The notes under the pieces were generated by a model, which saw only the letters and a list, made by a program, of their open reading frames with translations, was not told where the DNA came from and did not search any database. A DNA stretch of 64,000 nt from Aliikangiella marina (lineage in GTDB: Bacteria > Pseudomonadota > Gammaproteobacteria > Enterobacterales > Kangiellaceae), in assembly GCF_007004765.1 (NCBI RefSeq), contig NZ_VIKR01000002.1, positions 1,116,001 to 1,180,000 on the forward strand, in the 5' to 3' direction. Both the position numbers and the translations under genes were made by a program. This document shows positions 25,352 through 34,445 of this stretch, piece by piece; within the stretch, counting starts at the first letter, position 1, and every line of letters begins with the position of its first letter.

Positions 25352-27844
25352 CTATTGAACCAACATCGCTGCGCTACCAAGCGCTGCTGCACATGTGGCT
25401 TTTACAACAATTTCAGTTCTATCACTTGCACAACTTCCACCGCAATTAGAGAGGTTGCCAATCAGTGACTCAAGCTCTGGTTTGACATCACCGACTGCAG
25501 GCTGAGTCGATAAGTTGTCACCCATGATATTAGTGAGTAATGGGTCAATAATTTGGTCTCTCTCAGCTGCGGTATCAAAAGCCGTACTTGCCGATGCTGA
25601 GAAATTGAAGCCGTTAAAGTAGCTATTTCTCAAACTAGTATCATCGACCAGCTCACTACAGTAAGCGATTGCTAACTGAGTAACCCCCATTTGATGTGCC
25701 GAGGTGAAGAAATCAATATCGGTTAACGTTGGCAACTGTTGCTTAACAAGCTCGTAAGTTGCTGCAACTTCTGAGTTTGCCATGCTAACGCCCGTCGCTT
25801 TAGACATTGTTGCATGAATTTCGTAGAAGTCACGAACGCCAATCTCTGGACGCGCTGGCAAGTCTGCCGGTTCTGCCGGAGTTGGAGCGGGTGGCTCTAC
25901 GAAGATGTTCTCTGCACCGTTGATTTTTTCGAAGGTCAGGAAGAACTCGTCAGCCGTTGGACCTTTCTCTAGCGCGATAACGGTACCAAGTCGAGAAATT
26001 TGTTGGCCGAGTGCTGGGTCGTAGTCCGCAGCATTAAGCAGCACACGTAAGTTTTTGTATGCTTGACCATTTTTAACTTCTTTACCGTTAACCGCGATGC
26101 GAATTTTTTCGATATCGATGTCACTTGGCAACTCAGAACCATTTAAGTTGATGAATTGCGGTTTGTCGAATAGGTAACCGAAACTGTCCCACTGGCTGAC
26201 TTCATACATGATGTAAGACTCTTCCAAACCGATAAGGTCTGAAATGCCGAACAACATGAAGAACTTCTCGCCAACACCAACATCGAAGTTTTGAATAACT
26301 TGTTCGACAGTCAAAGCGCGATTGTGAATGGCAACCATTCTGAAAGTACCTTGCCATAATCGGTCACTGGAAACTTCGTTACCTAGGACGAATGCATAGG
26401 TATCATCCCAATCGTTCAAGTCGCCATTTTCAACTTGTTCTTCGGCAACCAATTCACCATTAACGTAGATCTTACGACCCTCGGTCGGTGAGAAAGTCGC
26501 AACAACATGTTGCAACGCTGTTTGCACGATTTCATCGGCGTTTGGTGTTGATAGCGAGTCGTCACCGTTTTCGTTAGTGTTACTTGAACGGTTTAAGAAC
26601 TCATAGTTGTACAGAGTTTGACCCAGAGTAAAGTTACGAGCCAAAGTTCCTGCTGAGTAACTGACGATTCCCGCTGGACCTTCTTGAGTAACATTAGCTG
26701 GAGCAACCCAAGCTTCAATTGAGTACTCACCAGTCGACTTAATCAAGTCGTGTAATTTCTTACTGTTAGCCGTTGAACCTTGCGCTTTTCCATCAACGAT
26801 CTGGATACCCCAGCCGCCGACCCAGTTAAAGCTGCCACTGATAGTCAAGTTAATCGCAGGTTCAATACCAGAGGTATCGAAAGCAGTGGTGCCCGAGCCA
26901 GTTTTGAAGTTCCACAAGGCGATGATGTTAGTGTCAAAGCGACCGCCACCGCTAGCAACAATACCATCAGTCAAGTAGAGCGCGTTACTGGTTAGTAATG
27001 CTGGGTCGACTTGAGTCAGTGGTATTTGATCAGTGAAGGCTACAATCGCATTTTCCATCTCTGTTGACGCTGCACCACAGTCGGTCCAGCAGTTGTGGAA
27101 CTCGTTGCGGAGTCTTTCAACAAAACGAGAATTTTCTGGCGTATCTAGATTGATTCTCGCTTTCGCCGCTGCGTATGCCGAGTCAATATCAGCGTTACCG
27201 AAGAAAGGTGCAATCGGATTTGCCGCATTTTCATTATGACAAGCCGCGCAATATTGCGTTAGTAAAGGATAAACTGTCGACTCAAAGAGCGCAGGTGCTT
27301 CAGGGAAAGACTTGCTATCGCCCGGCGTTCTTACTGGTGGCGCTTGAAGTTCGATAGTTGTTCCGCCAGTAGCAGAAGAACCTGCCCAAGCCGTAATATA
27401 TTGCGTGATTGTATCGGCACAAGCCGCGTCACTTGTTAACCAACAGTTATGCCCGCCCGCAACTTTCGTGACCATTCGAGACTCTGAGGGTCTTTGTAGA
27501 TCGACGATAGTATTGGCTTCCGCATAAGCGACGTTGATGTCTGCCAAGTTGACGAATTCAGGTGCTTGACCGTCTCCGTGACACTCTCCACAGCGGTTTG
27601 AAGCTGATAGGTTATCCCAGACATTGAGTTTAAATGATTGCACATCGTCGGTCTCTGGTGGCGGACCACTATAATTAGACGACGGAGGAGGCGGCGCTAC
27701 AGGATTTTCTTCAACTTCAGCACCACCACCAGAACAGGCGGTCATGGTAATGACAATCGCTGCACTCGCCATAACCGGCGTTAACTGATGTTTTAGTTTC
27801 TTTTTGAGTGATTCTAGAGAGAATATTTCTGGATTAAAATTCAT
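25352..27844 (-). CDS. Di-haem c-type lipoprotein with LamG domain
   Basis: 830 residues from the ATG at 27844, which has GGGAG eight bases upstream; the longer TTG start would overlap the gene before. A lipobox (TMTACSGG, Cys37) marks a lipoprotein. Two haem c sites follow: CGECH (about 85-89) and CAACH (about 199-203), each in a 'planctomycete-type' cytochrome segment. A concanavalin-like LamG domain covers about 320-480 (IEAWVAPANVT, VVATFSPTEGRKIYVNGELV). The C-terminal 330 residues have no recognised domain. It probably transfers electrons at the cell envelope for the DUF1501-like partner (inferred). Confidence 0.8.
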   Translation of the reverse strand: MNFNPEIFSLESLKKKLKHQLTPVMASAAIVITMTACSGGGAEVEENPVAPPPPSSNYSGPPPETDDVQSFKLNVWDNLSASNRCGECHGDGQAPEFVNLADINVAYAEANTIVDLQRPSESRMVTKVAGGHNCWLTSDAACADTITQYITAWAGSSATGGTTIELQAPPVRTPGDSKSFPEAPALFESTVYPLLTQYCAACHNENAANPIAPFFGNADIDSAYAAAKARINLDTPENSRFVERLRNEFHNCWTDCGAASTEMENAIVAFTDQIPLTQVDPALLTSNALYLTDGIVASGGGRFDTNIIALWNFKTGSGTTAFDTSGIEPAINLTISGSFNWVGGWGIQIVDGKAQGSTANSKKLHDLIKSTGEYSIEAWVAPANVTQEGPAGIVSYSAGTLARNFTLGQTLYNYEFLNRSSNTNENGDDSLSTPNADEIVQTALQHVVATFSPTEGRKIYVNGELVAEEQVENGDLNDWDDTYAFVLGNEVSSDRLWQGTFRMVAIHNRALTVEQVIQNFDVGVGEKFFMLFGISDLIGLEESYIMYEVSQWDSFGYLFDKPQFINLNGSELPSDIDIEKIRIAVNGKEVKNGQAYKNLRVLLNAADYDPALGQQISRLGTVIALEKGPTADEFFLTFEKINGAENIFVEPPAPTPAEPADLPARPEIGVRDFYEIHATMSKATGVSMANSEVAATYELVKQQLPTLTDIDFFTSAHQMGVTQLAIAYCSELVDDTSLRNSYFNGFNFSASASTAFDTAAERDQIIDPLLTNIMGDNLSTQPAVGDVKPELESLIGNLSNCGGSCASDRTEIVVKATCAAALGSAAMLVQ

Positions 27845-27846
27845 CG

Positions 27847-29076
27847 TTACTCTCCCATACAATAAACTGCTGATTCAGCAAAAGTTCGCTTCAGTTGATA
27901 GCCATTGTTGGCGAGTGAAGTGATCATGCTGTTGATTTGAGCTCTGTCGTTTGCGTCAACAGGAGGACGAAGACAGACATTTTCGAATACTTTTTCGACT
28001 TGGCAACGAGAGAAGCGAGCGCTGTGCGACAGCTCCATCCCCATTGATTTAGCACCGTTGCCAGTGCCTGGTAGCGAGTCATCCCACCCAATTAGCTGGT
28101 TGGGGCCTTTACGCCAGTAGTTTTCCCAGCTGTCATCTTCTGTGATGTATCCGCCAGGGAAATTAAACTTGTTATTGTGGTATTTCGCGACGACGCGGGT
28201 GCCGGTTTCTGGATCGGTGACGCCTTGCGAGTTGTAGACTAACTGACCATTTTCACCATCCGGGTCATTGTCCATATCATAAACATAGTCGTAGTAGGCG
28301 AATGAACCGATGAAGGCGTCCATACCTGCGTGACAACCATAACACGAGTTCATGAAAATTCTGCTGTCGCCACCAGGGCTGCGAGAGACATCTTGGCGGA
28401 TACGGTCTGCCGATCGTTCGATATCTTTCAATGGCTCTAAGTCGCCACAGAAATGATTGAGTAATGCAAAACGGAATTGAGCGCGATTAGTACCATCAAT
28501 TAAGAAAGCCTTGGCTGCTTGTCGTGTAGTTAACACGCCAGCAGTCGCTTCTGCCTCTAAGCCGGTGACACTTGTTTGAGTCGCTTGTTGAAGGACTGTT
28601 CCAAGTGGTAGCCGTTGCAGTTCCATTTGCTCATAGTGATTGTTATTGCTGTTTGAGTAAGCTGGAAGACCTTGACCTGGCGCGGTATAGATAACATTAC
28701 CATAAAGCATCTCGCGAATATCGACATCATCGCGAATCATACCGATAACAGTCGCGGTATAGTCATTCAGTGGGGCAAACACCGTCATTGGCTCATTCGT
28801 CCAAGGCGTGACCCAGTTTTTCAAGGTAACAGAGTAAAATGCATCGTTATCCATCGCGGTATACGCAGCGGCCAACGCATCACCGGAAGCGATATCAGCT
28901 TCCATGTCAGCTAATATTGCTTCTGTCGGAGGAATTCCTGCTAATCTGTCATGAATTCGCTTGGCTTGTTCGCGCGGTCCGGCGGCGGCATTTAGCGAAA
29001 TGAGAGTAATCAACCCTGCTACAATTCCTTTCAGCATTGGCTTGAATGTTACTCCTAATGATATTGCTTTCTTCAT
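27847..29076 (-). CDS. Exported mono-haem c-type protein
   Basis: 409 residues, first gene of a four-gene minus-strand operon. A signal peptide spans about 1-32 (ends NAAAG). One haem c site, CYGCH, lies at 245-249 in a MNSCYGCHAGMD context. The C-terminal 90 residues contain paired cysteines (RCQVEKVFENVCLRPP, YCMGE). No known enzyme domain is seen. It ends 2 bp before the LamG lipoprotein start, so translation is coupled. It is likely an envelope redox partner of the two proteins that follow. Confidence 0.75.
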   Translation of the reverse strand: MKKAISLGVTFKPMLKGIVAGLITLISLNAAAGPREQAKRIHDRLAGIPPTEAILADMEADIASGDALAAAYTAMDNDAFYSVTLKNWVTPWTNEPMTVFAPLNDYTATVIGMIRDDVDIREMLYGNVIYTAPGQGLPAYSNSNNNHYEQMELQRLPLGTVLQQATQTSVTGLEAEATAGVLTTRQAAKAFLIDGTNRAQFRFALLNHFCGDLEPLKDIERSADRIRQDVSRSPGGDSRIFMNSCYGCHAGMDAFIGSFAYYDYVYDMDNDPDGENGQLVYNSQGVTDPETGTRVVAKYHNNKFNFPGGYITEDDSWENYWRKGPNQLIGWDDSLPGTGNGAKSMGMELSHSARFSRCQVEKVFENVCLRPPVDANDRAQINSMITSLANNGYQLKRTFAESAVYCMGE

Positions 29077-29480
29077 AGTCGCAACCTATTAGTTAGTCGG
29101 GCATTAGTAATTTAAGTTTGTATCGGCATTAACAACAAATTCGCCAACTTTTTTGGCTATTTTATTCTTTTTATACCGGTGACCATGGCAAAGTATAGAC
29201 AAATCACCTGAGATATTTCGTGAATGGTCGCACAGAAATACTGAAGATAAAAAGTCATAATACCGTCCAATAGAAAAATAATACCGTTTATGCAACGGCT
29301 TGTTTTTCTTTAAAAAATCTCGTTTCAATATCGAATTTATTGTACTATTTTTTAACCTCGGAACTATACCATTGATGGGTGTAGTAAAAAGCCCAAGTTT
29401 GAGTGAAATGGCGATGTTTTGGGCTGAACGGTCAAAAACGGGTTAAAATGAAGCTAAATGATTGAAATCTGGCGGTATTT
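29077..29480. other. 404-bp divergent regulatory region between two haem-protein operons
   Basis: It separates the minus-strand haem/DUF1501 operon from the HzsA-like gene. An inverted repeat AGCCCAA (29390-29396) / TTGGGCT (29419-29425) lies about 60 bp before the HzsA-like start and is a possible operator. A 74-codon minus-strand ORF (29104-29328) shows no ribosome-binding site or domain and is probably chance. Confidence 0.45.
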
Positions 29481-32174
29481 ATGAGCAAAAACAGCACTAG
29501 ATGTCTTCTGACAACATTGCTTGCCGCACTAGTGGCTGGCTGTACTGGAAGTGAAGGCGTTTCACCGCCCGAGCCACAAGATCCTGACCCGGTTGTGGTC
29601 GACTTCCCGATTGCTTATGTTAAGCGTCCCATTCCCACCGAACTCGATGACGACGATAACCCGGTTCCAGTTAACTTTAGCGTTCGTGAACCGGTCACAT
29701 TTAATCCGGGAGCTGCATTGTTCGTGCGTGATAGAGCAGCGCTAAGCGCATTTGAGGTCAACGTAACTGACGCTGCATTCTGGGTCGATGGCCAGCCCCC
29801 TGCAGAGGGCGATCCCGCGCCAATGTACGACGTAAAGGACGTCGATGTATCGTTTGACGGCAGCAAAATCGTTTTTGCAATGCGCGCACCGGAAATAGAA
29901 GGCGCTGACGAGGAGGATCAACCCACCTGGAATATTTGGGAATATGATTCGACAACTCAGTCACTGCGCAGGGTCATTCAGTCGGATATTACCGCTGAAG
30001 CGGGCCAAGATGTTATGCCATCGTATTTACCTGACGGAAGCATCGTATTTTCGTCGACTCGCCAACGCCAAGCGAAAGCCGTTCTTTTGGATGAAGGAAA
30101 GCCACAATTTACTGCCTTTGATGAGGATGGCAATACCGAAGCACTATCGCTTCATGTGATGAGTGAAGACGGACTAGAAATCAGGCAAATCACCTTTAAT
30201 CAAAGCCATGATATGGAACCAACTGTTATGGCAAGCGGTAAGATTGTGTTCAGCCGCTGGGACAATGCACCTGGAAATGACACGATTAACCTGTATCAAA
30301 TTAATCCCGATGGCACGGGCCTCGAAATCTTGTACGGCCGCCACAGTCATGATACTGGCACAGACGGCGCGACCATTGAGTTTGTCGGCGCGCGACAAGT
30401 GCAAGACGGACGCCTTTTGGTGGGTTTGAAAGAGAATACCAGTACCAAGCTAGGGGGGGAGTTCGCGTTTATTGATACCGAGAATTTCATTGATATTAAT
30501 CAGCCAACGACCACGGGCACAGAAGCAGGCCCCGCGCAGGTGAGCGCGACACCGTTTGATGTTAGAACCGATGATTTACCAGCGCTTGGCGGCAGGTTCT
30601 CAGGTGTTTTTCCTTTGTATGATGGAACCGGAAGAATGCTGATTAGTTGGACGCCTTGCCGTTTAGAAGAGCTCGATGCTAATGACAACCCGATTGCTGT
30701 TGAATGTACCGCAGAAAAGCTTGCCGATCCCGCTGTCGTCGAAGCTCCTCCGCTTTATGGACTGTGGATGTACAACCCATCAGACGGCAGTCAATTACCT
30801 ATTGTCATCGGTGAGGAAAATATTGTCACTCATGAAGTTGTCGCTCTAGCCCCGAGAGATTTAGCGGCGGTGATTCCCGACTCTGCGCCATTGGCTGATC
30901 AAACCCTAGTAGAAGAAAACGTTGGCATCGTACATATTCGCAGTATTTATGATTTCGATGGGCAAGATTTGAGCCCTCTCGGAATTACGGCAATGGCTGA
31001 CCCATTGCAGACGACGGCTGATGATAGACCTGTGCGTTTTTTGAGGGTTGTTAAACCTGTTTCAATGCCGGATGAAGATTTTCTTGATATCGATAACACC
31101 GCTTTTGGACGTAGCCGAGCAAATGGTATGCGTGATATTTTAGGTTATGCGGTGGTACATCCTGATGGTTCAGCAATGTTTAAGGTGCCCGCGGATGTCG
31201 CTTTTCAGATTAACTTCCTTGATGCCAACGGTCGCCGAATTGGTGCTCGCCACCAAAATTGGATGTCGGTAACCGCAGGCGAGGTTAAGCAATGTAATGG
31301 CTGCCATGAACGCACAAGTTTGCTACCTCACGGCCGTTTGGAAGCTCAAGCGCAATCCATCAATCTTGGCGCGCCCGTGACAGGTTCTCCTTTTCCAAAC
31401 ACTAACCCCGCTTTATTTGCCGATGAAGGCGAAACCATGGCAGAGGTGTTTAATCGAATTAATGGGTTCCAAGATTTATCTGTTAACGTGAGATTTGACG
31501 ATGTTTGGACAGATCCAAACACTCGAGCGCTAGACGCACCAATCAATTTTGATATGGGAGAGCTCGCCACCCCTGCACCTACTGCAGTTGGATGTCTCAC
31601 TAATTGGGACGGCCGTTGTCGAATTACCATTAACTATGTCGACCATATTCAACCGATGTGGGAGCTGCCGCGACAAGTGTTTGATATTGACGGCAATTTA
31701 CTTCAAGACAACACTTGTAACACCTGCCACGGTCAAACCGATGATATGGGACAACTACAAGTACCTGCTGCTCAGCTTGAACTTGCTGGAACTCCTTCTG
31801 CTGACGAGCCTGACCAACTGACCTCTTATCGCGAGTTATTTTTTAATGACAATGCGTTAGAGTTGATGAATGGTGCGCTCATCGATCAATTAGTCCCTTT
31901 ATTGGATGCCAACGGAAATCCGGTTTATGTTACCGATGCGGATGGAAACTTAGTGCTTGATCCCAATGGGGATCCTATCCCAGTAATGGTGACAGTTAAC
32001 GTGACGCCCTCAATGAATGTTAATTCGGCTAACGGTAACGTCAGATTCTTCTCAAGGTTTGACGCTGGTGGCTCACACGAGGGGTGGTTAACGGACGCAG
32101 AGAAAAAAGTCTTGGCCGAATGGCTCGATATCGGCGGTCAATATTATAATAATCCCTTTGACGTACCGCAGTAG
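29481..32174 (+). CDS. HzsA-like di-haem lipoprotein with TolB-type propeller
   Basis: 897 residues. Lipobox VAGCTGS (Cys21) makes it a lipoprotein. A beta-propeller with TolB/PD40-like blades covers about 80-400 (VDVSFDGSKIVFAMRAPE, PSYLPDGSIVFSSTRQ, PTVMASGKIVFSRWD). Two haem c motifs follow: CNGCH (about 605) and CNTCH (about 746). This order matches proteins annotated as related to the alpha subunit of hydrazine synthase. The relation is structural; there is no sign of anammox here. An electron-transfer or oxidase role at the cell surface is likely. It is divergent from the DUF1501 operon and precedes the barrel genes. Confidence 0.8.
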   Translation: MSKNSTRCLLTTLLAALVAGCTGSEGVSPPEPQDPDPVVVDFPIAYVKRPIPTELDDDDNPVPVNFSVREPVTFNPGAALFVRDRAALSAFEVNVTDAAFWVDGQPPAEGDPAPMYDVKDVDVSFDGSKIVFAMRAPEIEGADEEDQPTWNIWEYDSTTQSLRRVIQSDITAEAGQDVMPSYLPDGSIVFSSTRQRQAKAVLLDEGKPQFTAFDEDGNTEALSLHVMSEDGLEIRQITFNQSHDMEPTVMASGKIVFSRWDNAPGNDTINLYQINPDGTGLEILYGRHSHDTGTDGATIEFVGARQVQDGRLLVGLKENTSTKLGGEFAFIDTENFIDINQPTTTGTEAGPAQVSATPFDVRTDDLPALGGRFSGVFPLYDGTGRMLISWTPCRLEELDANDNPIAVECTAEKLADPAVVEAPPLYGLWMYNPSDGSQLPIVIGEENIVTHEVVALAPRDLAAVIPDSAPLADQTLVEENVGIVHIRSIYDFDGQDLSPLGITAMADPLQTTADDRPVRFLRVVKPVSMPDEDFLDIDNTAFGRSRANGMRDILGYAVVHPDGSAMFKVPADVAFQINFLDANGRRIGARHQNWMSVTAGEVKQCNGCHERTSLLPHGRLEAQAQSINLGAPVTGSPFPNTNPALFADEGETMAEVFNRINGFQDLSVNVRFDDVWTDPNTRALDAPINFDMGELATPAPTAVGCLTNWDGRCRITINYVDHIQPMWELPRQVFDIDGNLLQDNTCNTCHGQTDDMGQLQVPAAQLELAGTPSADEPDQLTSYRELFFNDNALELMNGALIDQLVPLLDANGNPVYVTDADGNLVLDPNGDPIPVMVTVNVTPSMNVNSANGNVRFFSRFDAGGSHEGWLTDAEKKVLAEWLDIGGQYYNNPFDVPQ

Positions 32175-32234
32175 TTTGTTATTCAATAGGCACTCCGTTG
32201 ATAGGACATTGGGTTTTTTGGGAAATAATAAAAA

Positions 32235-33011
32235 TTGATTGAATTTAAGTCAGGTATCAAAGGACTACTGATACTGATATTGGCATTGATGACCTATGTC
32301 GCCAGCGCCGAAGAAGTCGAAGTGGAAGACGAGGACAATGATTACCAGTCCGTCGTTATCAATGATCCATTTATAGAAATGCATACGGGGCCTGGCAGAG
32401 GCTACCCGGTGTTCCATATTGTTGAAAAAGGCGAAACCGTCCTACTGATTAAAAAGAAAACTCAGTGGTACAAAATAAAGTCGCCAAAAGGAAAGCTTGG
32501 CTGGGTTAATGAAAACCAAATGGCACGTACATTGACCCCGGATGGCGAAAATTACGAGACTAAAACGCCTGATCAGGCAGGCTTTATTGCAAGAGATTTT
32601 GAAGCCGGTTTTATGTCCGGAGATTTTGATGGTGCAACTGTTCTAAGTCTCTATACTGGGTGGAATTGGACTGAAAACATCTCCGCAGAACTTTCGGTTT
32701 CTCAAGCGCTTGGCAATGTCTCCGATATCCAGTTTGCAAACATTAGTTTTATGCATGCGCCTTTTCCTGAATGGCGGGTATCACCATATGTCAAACTGAG
32801 TACCGGTATAATTAAAACCAAGCCAAGGGCAACATTAGTTTTCCCTGAAGACCGAGAAGATGAAATGCTTGGCGTTGGTATCGGAACCCGTGCATATATT
32901 TCAAGACAATTTTTCTTGCGTGCAGAGTATAACTCTTACACTATCTTAACTAGTAGAAACGATAACGACCAAGTAGAAGAATGGAAAATAGGATTCAGCG
33001 TTTATTTTTAA
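32235..33011 (+). CDS. SH3b domain plus outer-membrane barrel protein
   Basis: 258 residues, starting at a TTG (32235); the ribosome-binding site GGGA lies about 12 bases upstream, so the start is less certain. Signal peptide about 1-25 (YVASA). A bacterial SH3 domain spans about 37-95 (IEMHTGPGRGYPVFHIVEKGETV, KSPKGKLGWVNENQM). The C-terminal 150 residues alternate polar and hydrophobic residues and end in KIGFSVYF, with the terminal aromatic of an outer-membrane barrel. It probably binds peptidoglycan while sitting in the outer membrane. Its last 31 bases overlap the next gene. Confidence 0.75.
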   Translation: MIEFKSGIKGLLILILALMTYVASAEEVEVEDEDNDYQSVVINDPFIEMHTGPGRGYPVFHIVEKGETVLLIKKKTQWYKIKSPKGKLGWVNENQMARTLTPDGENYETKTPDQAGFIARDFEAGFMSGDFDGATVLSLYTGWNWTENISAELSVSQALGNVSDIQFANISFMHAPFPEWRVSPYVKLSTGIIKTKPRATLVFPEDREDEMLGVGIGTRAYISRQFFLRAEYNSYTILTSRNDNDQVEEWKIGFSVYF

Positions 33012-33646
33012 GCGCAGCATTAAGTTTGGCCGTGATTGGCCAGGTCTCAGCAGCTGAGCCAGAAGAGCAAGAGGAGGACTCGACAGGGTCACTCTCTAAT
33101 ATTCGAGTATTTGATCCTCAGGTGGAAAGGCGTGAAGTTGATCGCGATTCCATTGATTATGAAAACTGGGAGATTGGTGCTTACATTGGGGTTATCAGTA
33201 TTGAAGATTTCGGCACTAATGAAGTGACAGGTGCGACGCTGTCTTATCACGTGACCGAAGACTTATTTATTACCGCAAACTATAGCGAATCAGAAGCAGA
33301 TCTGACGAGTGCTGAAGTTCTTGCGGGAATCTCGATTCTGCCAGATGAACGAAGCTATACTCACTACGATGTGTCGTTAGGCTTCAATATTTTGCCTGGA
33401 GAAGGTTTCTTAGGGCGAGACATAGCGTTTACTAGCAATTTTTACTTGCTTGCCGGATTGGGGAGTACCGATTTTGCTGGAGATAATCACGCGACCGCAG
33501 TAATTGGCGGTGGTTATCAGGTTTTATTTAATGATTGGTTAGCATTGAATCTAACGCTGAGGGATTATGTTTATAAAATTGAGATCGTTGGCTCAAAAAC
33601 GGCAAGTGATCTCGAATTTTCAACGGGATTCACAATATTTTTCTAG
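32981..33646 (+). CDS. Outer-membrane beta-barrel protein
   Basis: 221 residues with signal peptide (about 1-24, ends VSAA) and an eight-strand-sized barrel pattern (WEIGAYIGVISIEDFG; GATLSYHVTEDLFITANYSE; ending FSTGFTIFF). It fits the OMP_b-brl families found near redox clusters. Starts at an ATG inside the previous gene in another frame (31-nt overlap), so the two barrels are translated as a pair. Between the signal peptide and the barrel is a charged stretch (EPEEQEEDSTG) similar in character to that of its neighbour. Confidence 0.78.
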   Translation: MENRIQRLFLSAALSLAVIGQVSAAEPEEQEEDSTGSLSNIRVFDPQVERREVDRDSIDYENWEIGAYIGVISIEDFGTNEVTGATLSYHVTEDLFITANYSESEADLTSAEVLAGISILPDERSYTHYDVSLGFNILPGEGFLGRDIAFTSNFYLLAGLGSTDFAGDNHATAVIGGGYQVLFNDWLALNLTLRDYVYKIEIVGSKTASDLEFSTGFTIFF

Positions 33647-33702
33647 CACTTGGCTATAATCTGTAGATGTGAAGTTAAAATTGATAAAAAGTAGGTATTT
33701 GA

Positions 33703-34206
33703 ATGAAAAATCAGTGGGTTAACAAAGTCAAAGGTATATTGGTTGCGACTTTAATGGTCTTCTCTGTCAATGCAGTTGCCGAAAATAAAGTCCAAGCACC
33801 CGATTTTACGCTGAAAGCGCGATCCGGTGACAATAAGCGCCTTTCCGATTATCGAGGACAAGTGGTACTGTTAAACTTTTGGGCATCTTGGTGTGTTCCT
33901 TGCCGTGCTGAAATGCCGATACTCGATGATATTCATAAGAAATATGAGGCCCTTGGCTTCACAGTATTGGGTGTCAATGTCGATTTGGACTCAAATAAAG
34001 CCATTAAATACCTCAAAGATACACCGGTTGATTTCCCGGTACTGTATGACCCAAAAGGCGACGTAAGTAAGTTATACAGCGTTTCGGCAATGCCAAGTAC
34101 TGCTATTATTGATCGCGATGGTAATGTACGTTATATCCATCCGGGTTACAAAGACGGCGATGGCGATAAGTATCGCGCGAAAATTAAAGAATTAATGCGA
34201 GAGTAA
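33703..34206 (+). CDS. TlpA-like periplasmic thioredoxin
   Basis: 167 residues: signal peptide (about 1-26, ends NAVA) and a redoxin/TlpA fold with NFWASWCVPCRAEMP, giving the CVPC active site near residues 65-68, and the cis-proline region VSAMPSTAIIDRDG. It should reduce periplasmic disulfides, perhaps of apo-cytochromes or of the Cys-rich lipoprotein encoded next. A TATAAT at 33655-33660 lies 43 bp before the ATG, but no good -35 is seen. Two bases separate it from the DUF4266 gene. Confidence 0.9.
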   Translation: MKNQWVNKVKGILVATLMVFSVNAVAENKVQAPDFTLKARSGDNKRLSDYRGQVVLLNFWASWCVPCRAEMPILDDIHKKYEALGFTVLGVNVDLDSNKAIKYLKDTPVDFPVLYDPKGDVSKLYSVSAMPSTAIIDRDGNVRYIHPGYKDGDGDKYRAKIKELMRE

Positions 34207-34208
34207 TT

Positions 34209-34445
34209 ATGAAGTTACGTAAGATTCTTCGTCGAGGTTTAGTGTTTGCAAGTTGTATCATCGCGACTGGATGTACAACGATTGAACCATGGGTCAAGCC
34301 ATATGAACGCCAAAATCTGGCGGATCCGATTATGGCTTTCAGTAAAGCGCCTGTATCAGATAACTACCTGCATCATGTTCACCAAGCACGCGAAGGTGCG
34401 CGAGGTGCAGAAGGTAGTGCTGGAGGTGGTTGTGGCTGTAACTAG
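34209..34445 (+). CDS. DUF4266 lipoprotein with Gly/Cys tail
   Basis: 78 residues. Lipobox ATGCTTI (Cys22) follows a short hydrophobic run. The block EPWVKPYERQNLADPIM is the DUF4266 signature. It ends in GSAGGGCGCN, with two cysteines in a Gly-rich tail. DUF4266 and DUF3570 genes occur side by side in many Gram-negative bacteria, often with a TlpA-like protein and a flavin transferase; no ApbE-type gene is present in this window. The Cys-rich tail could be modified, could hold metal, or could be the substrate of the adjacent thioredoxin (inferred). Confidence 0.85.
   Translation: MKLRKILRRGLVFASCIIATGCTTIEPWVKPYERQNLADPIMAFSKAPVSDNYLHHVHQAREGARGAEGSAGGGCGCN

Noticed and set aside
29104-29328. 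74-codon minus-strand ORF in the divergent region before the HzsA-like gene
   Set aside because: No ribosome-binding site, no domain, and a composition dominated by Lys/Asn/Tyr as expected for random AT-rich sequence.
29481-32174. A hydrazine synthase (anammox) subunit
   Set aside because: Only the propeller-plus-haem layout is shared; no partner subunits, and the organism type does not fit.
34246-34431. Longer N-terminal extension of the DUF3570 ORF
   Set aside because: It runs wholly inside the DUF4266 gene and lacks a signal peptide; the GTG at 34432 has its own GGAGG and a proper signal peptide.
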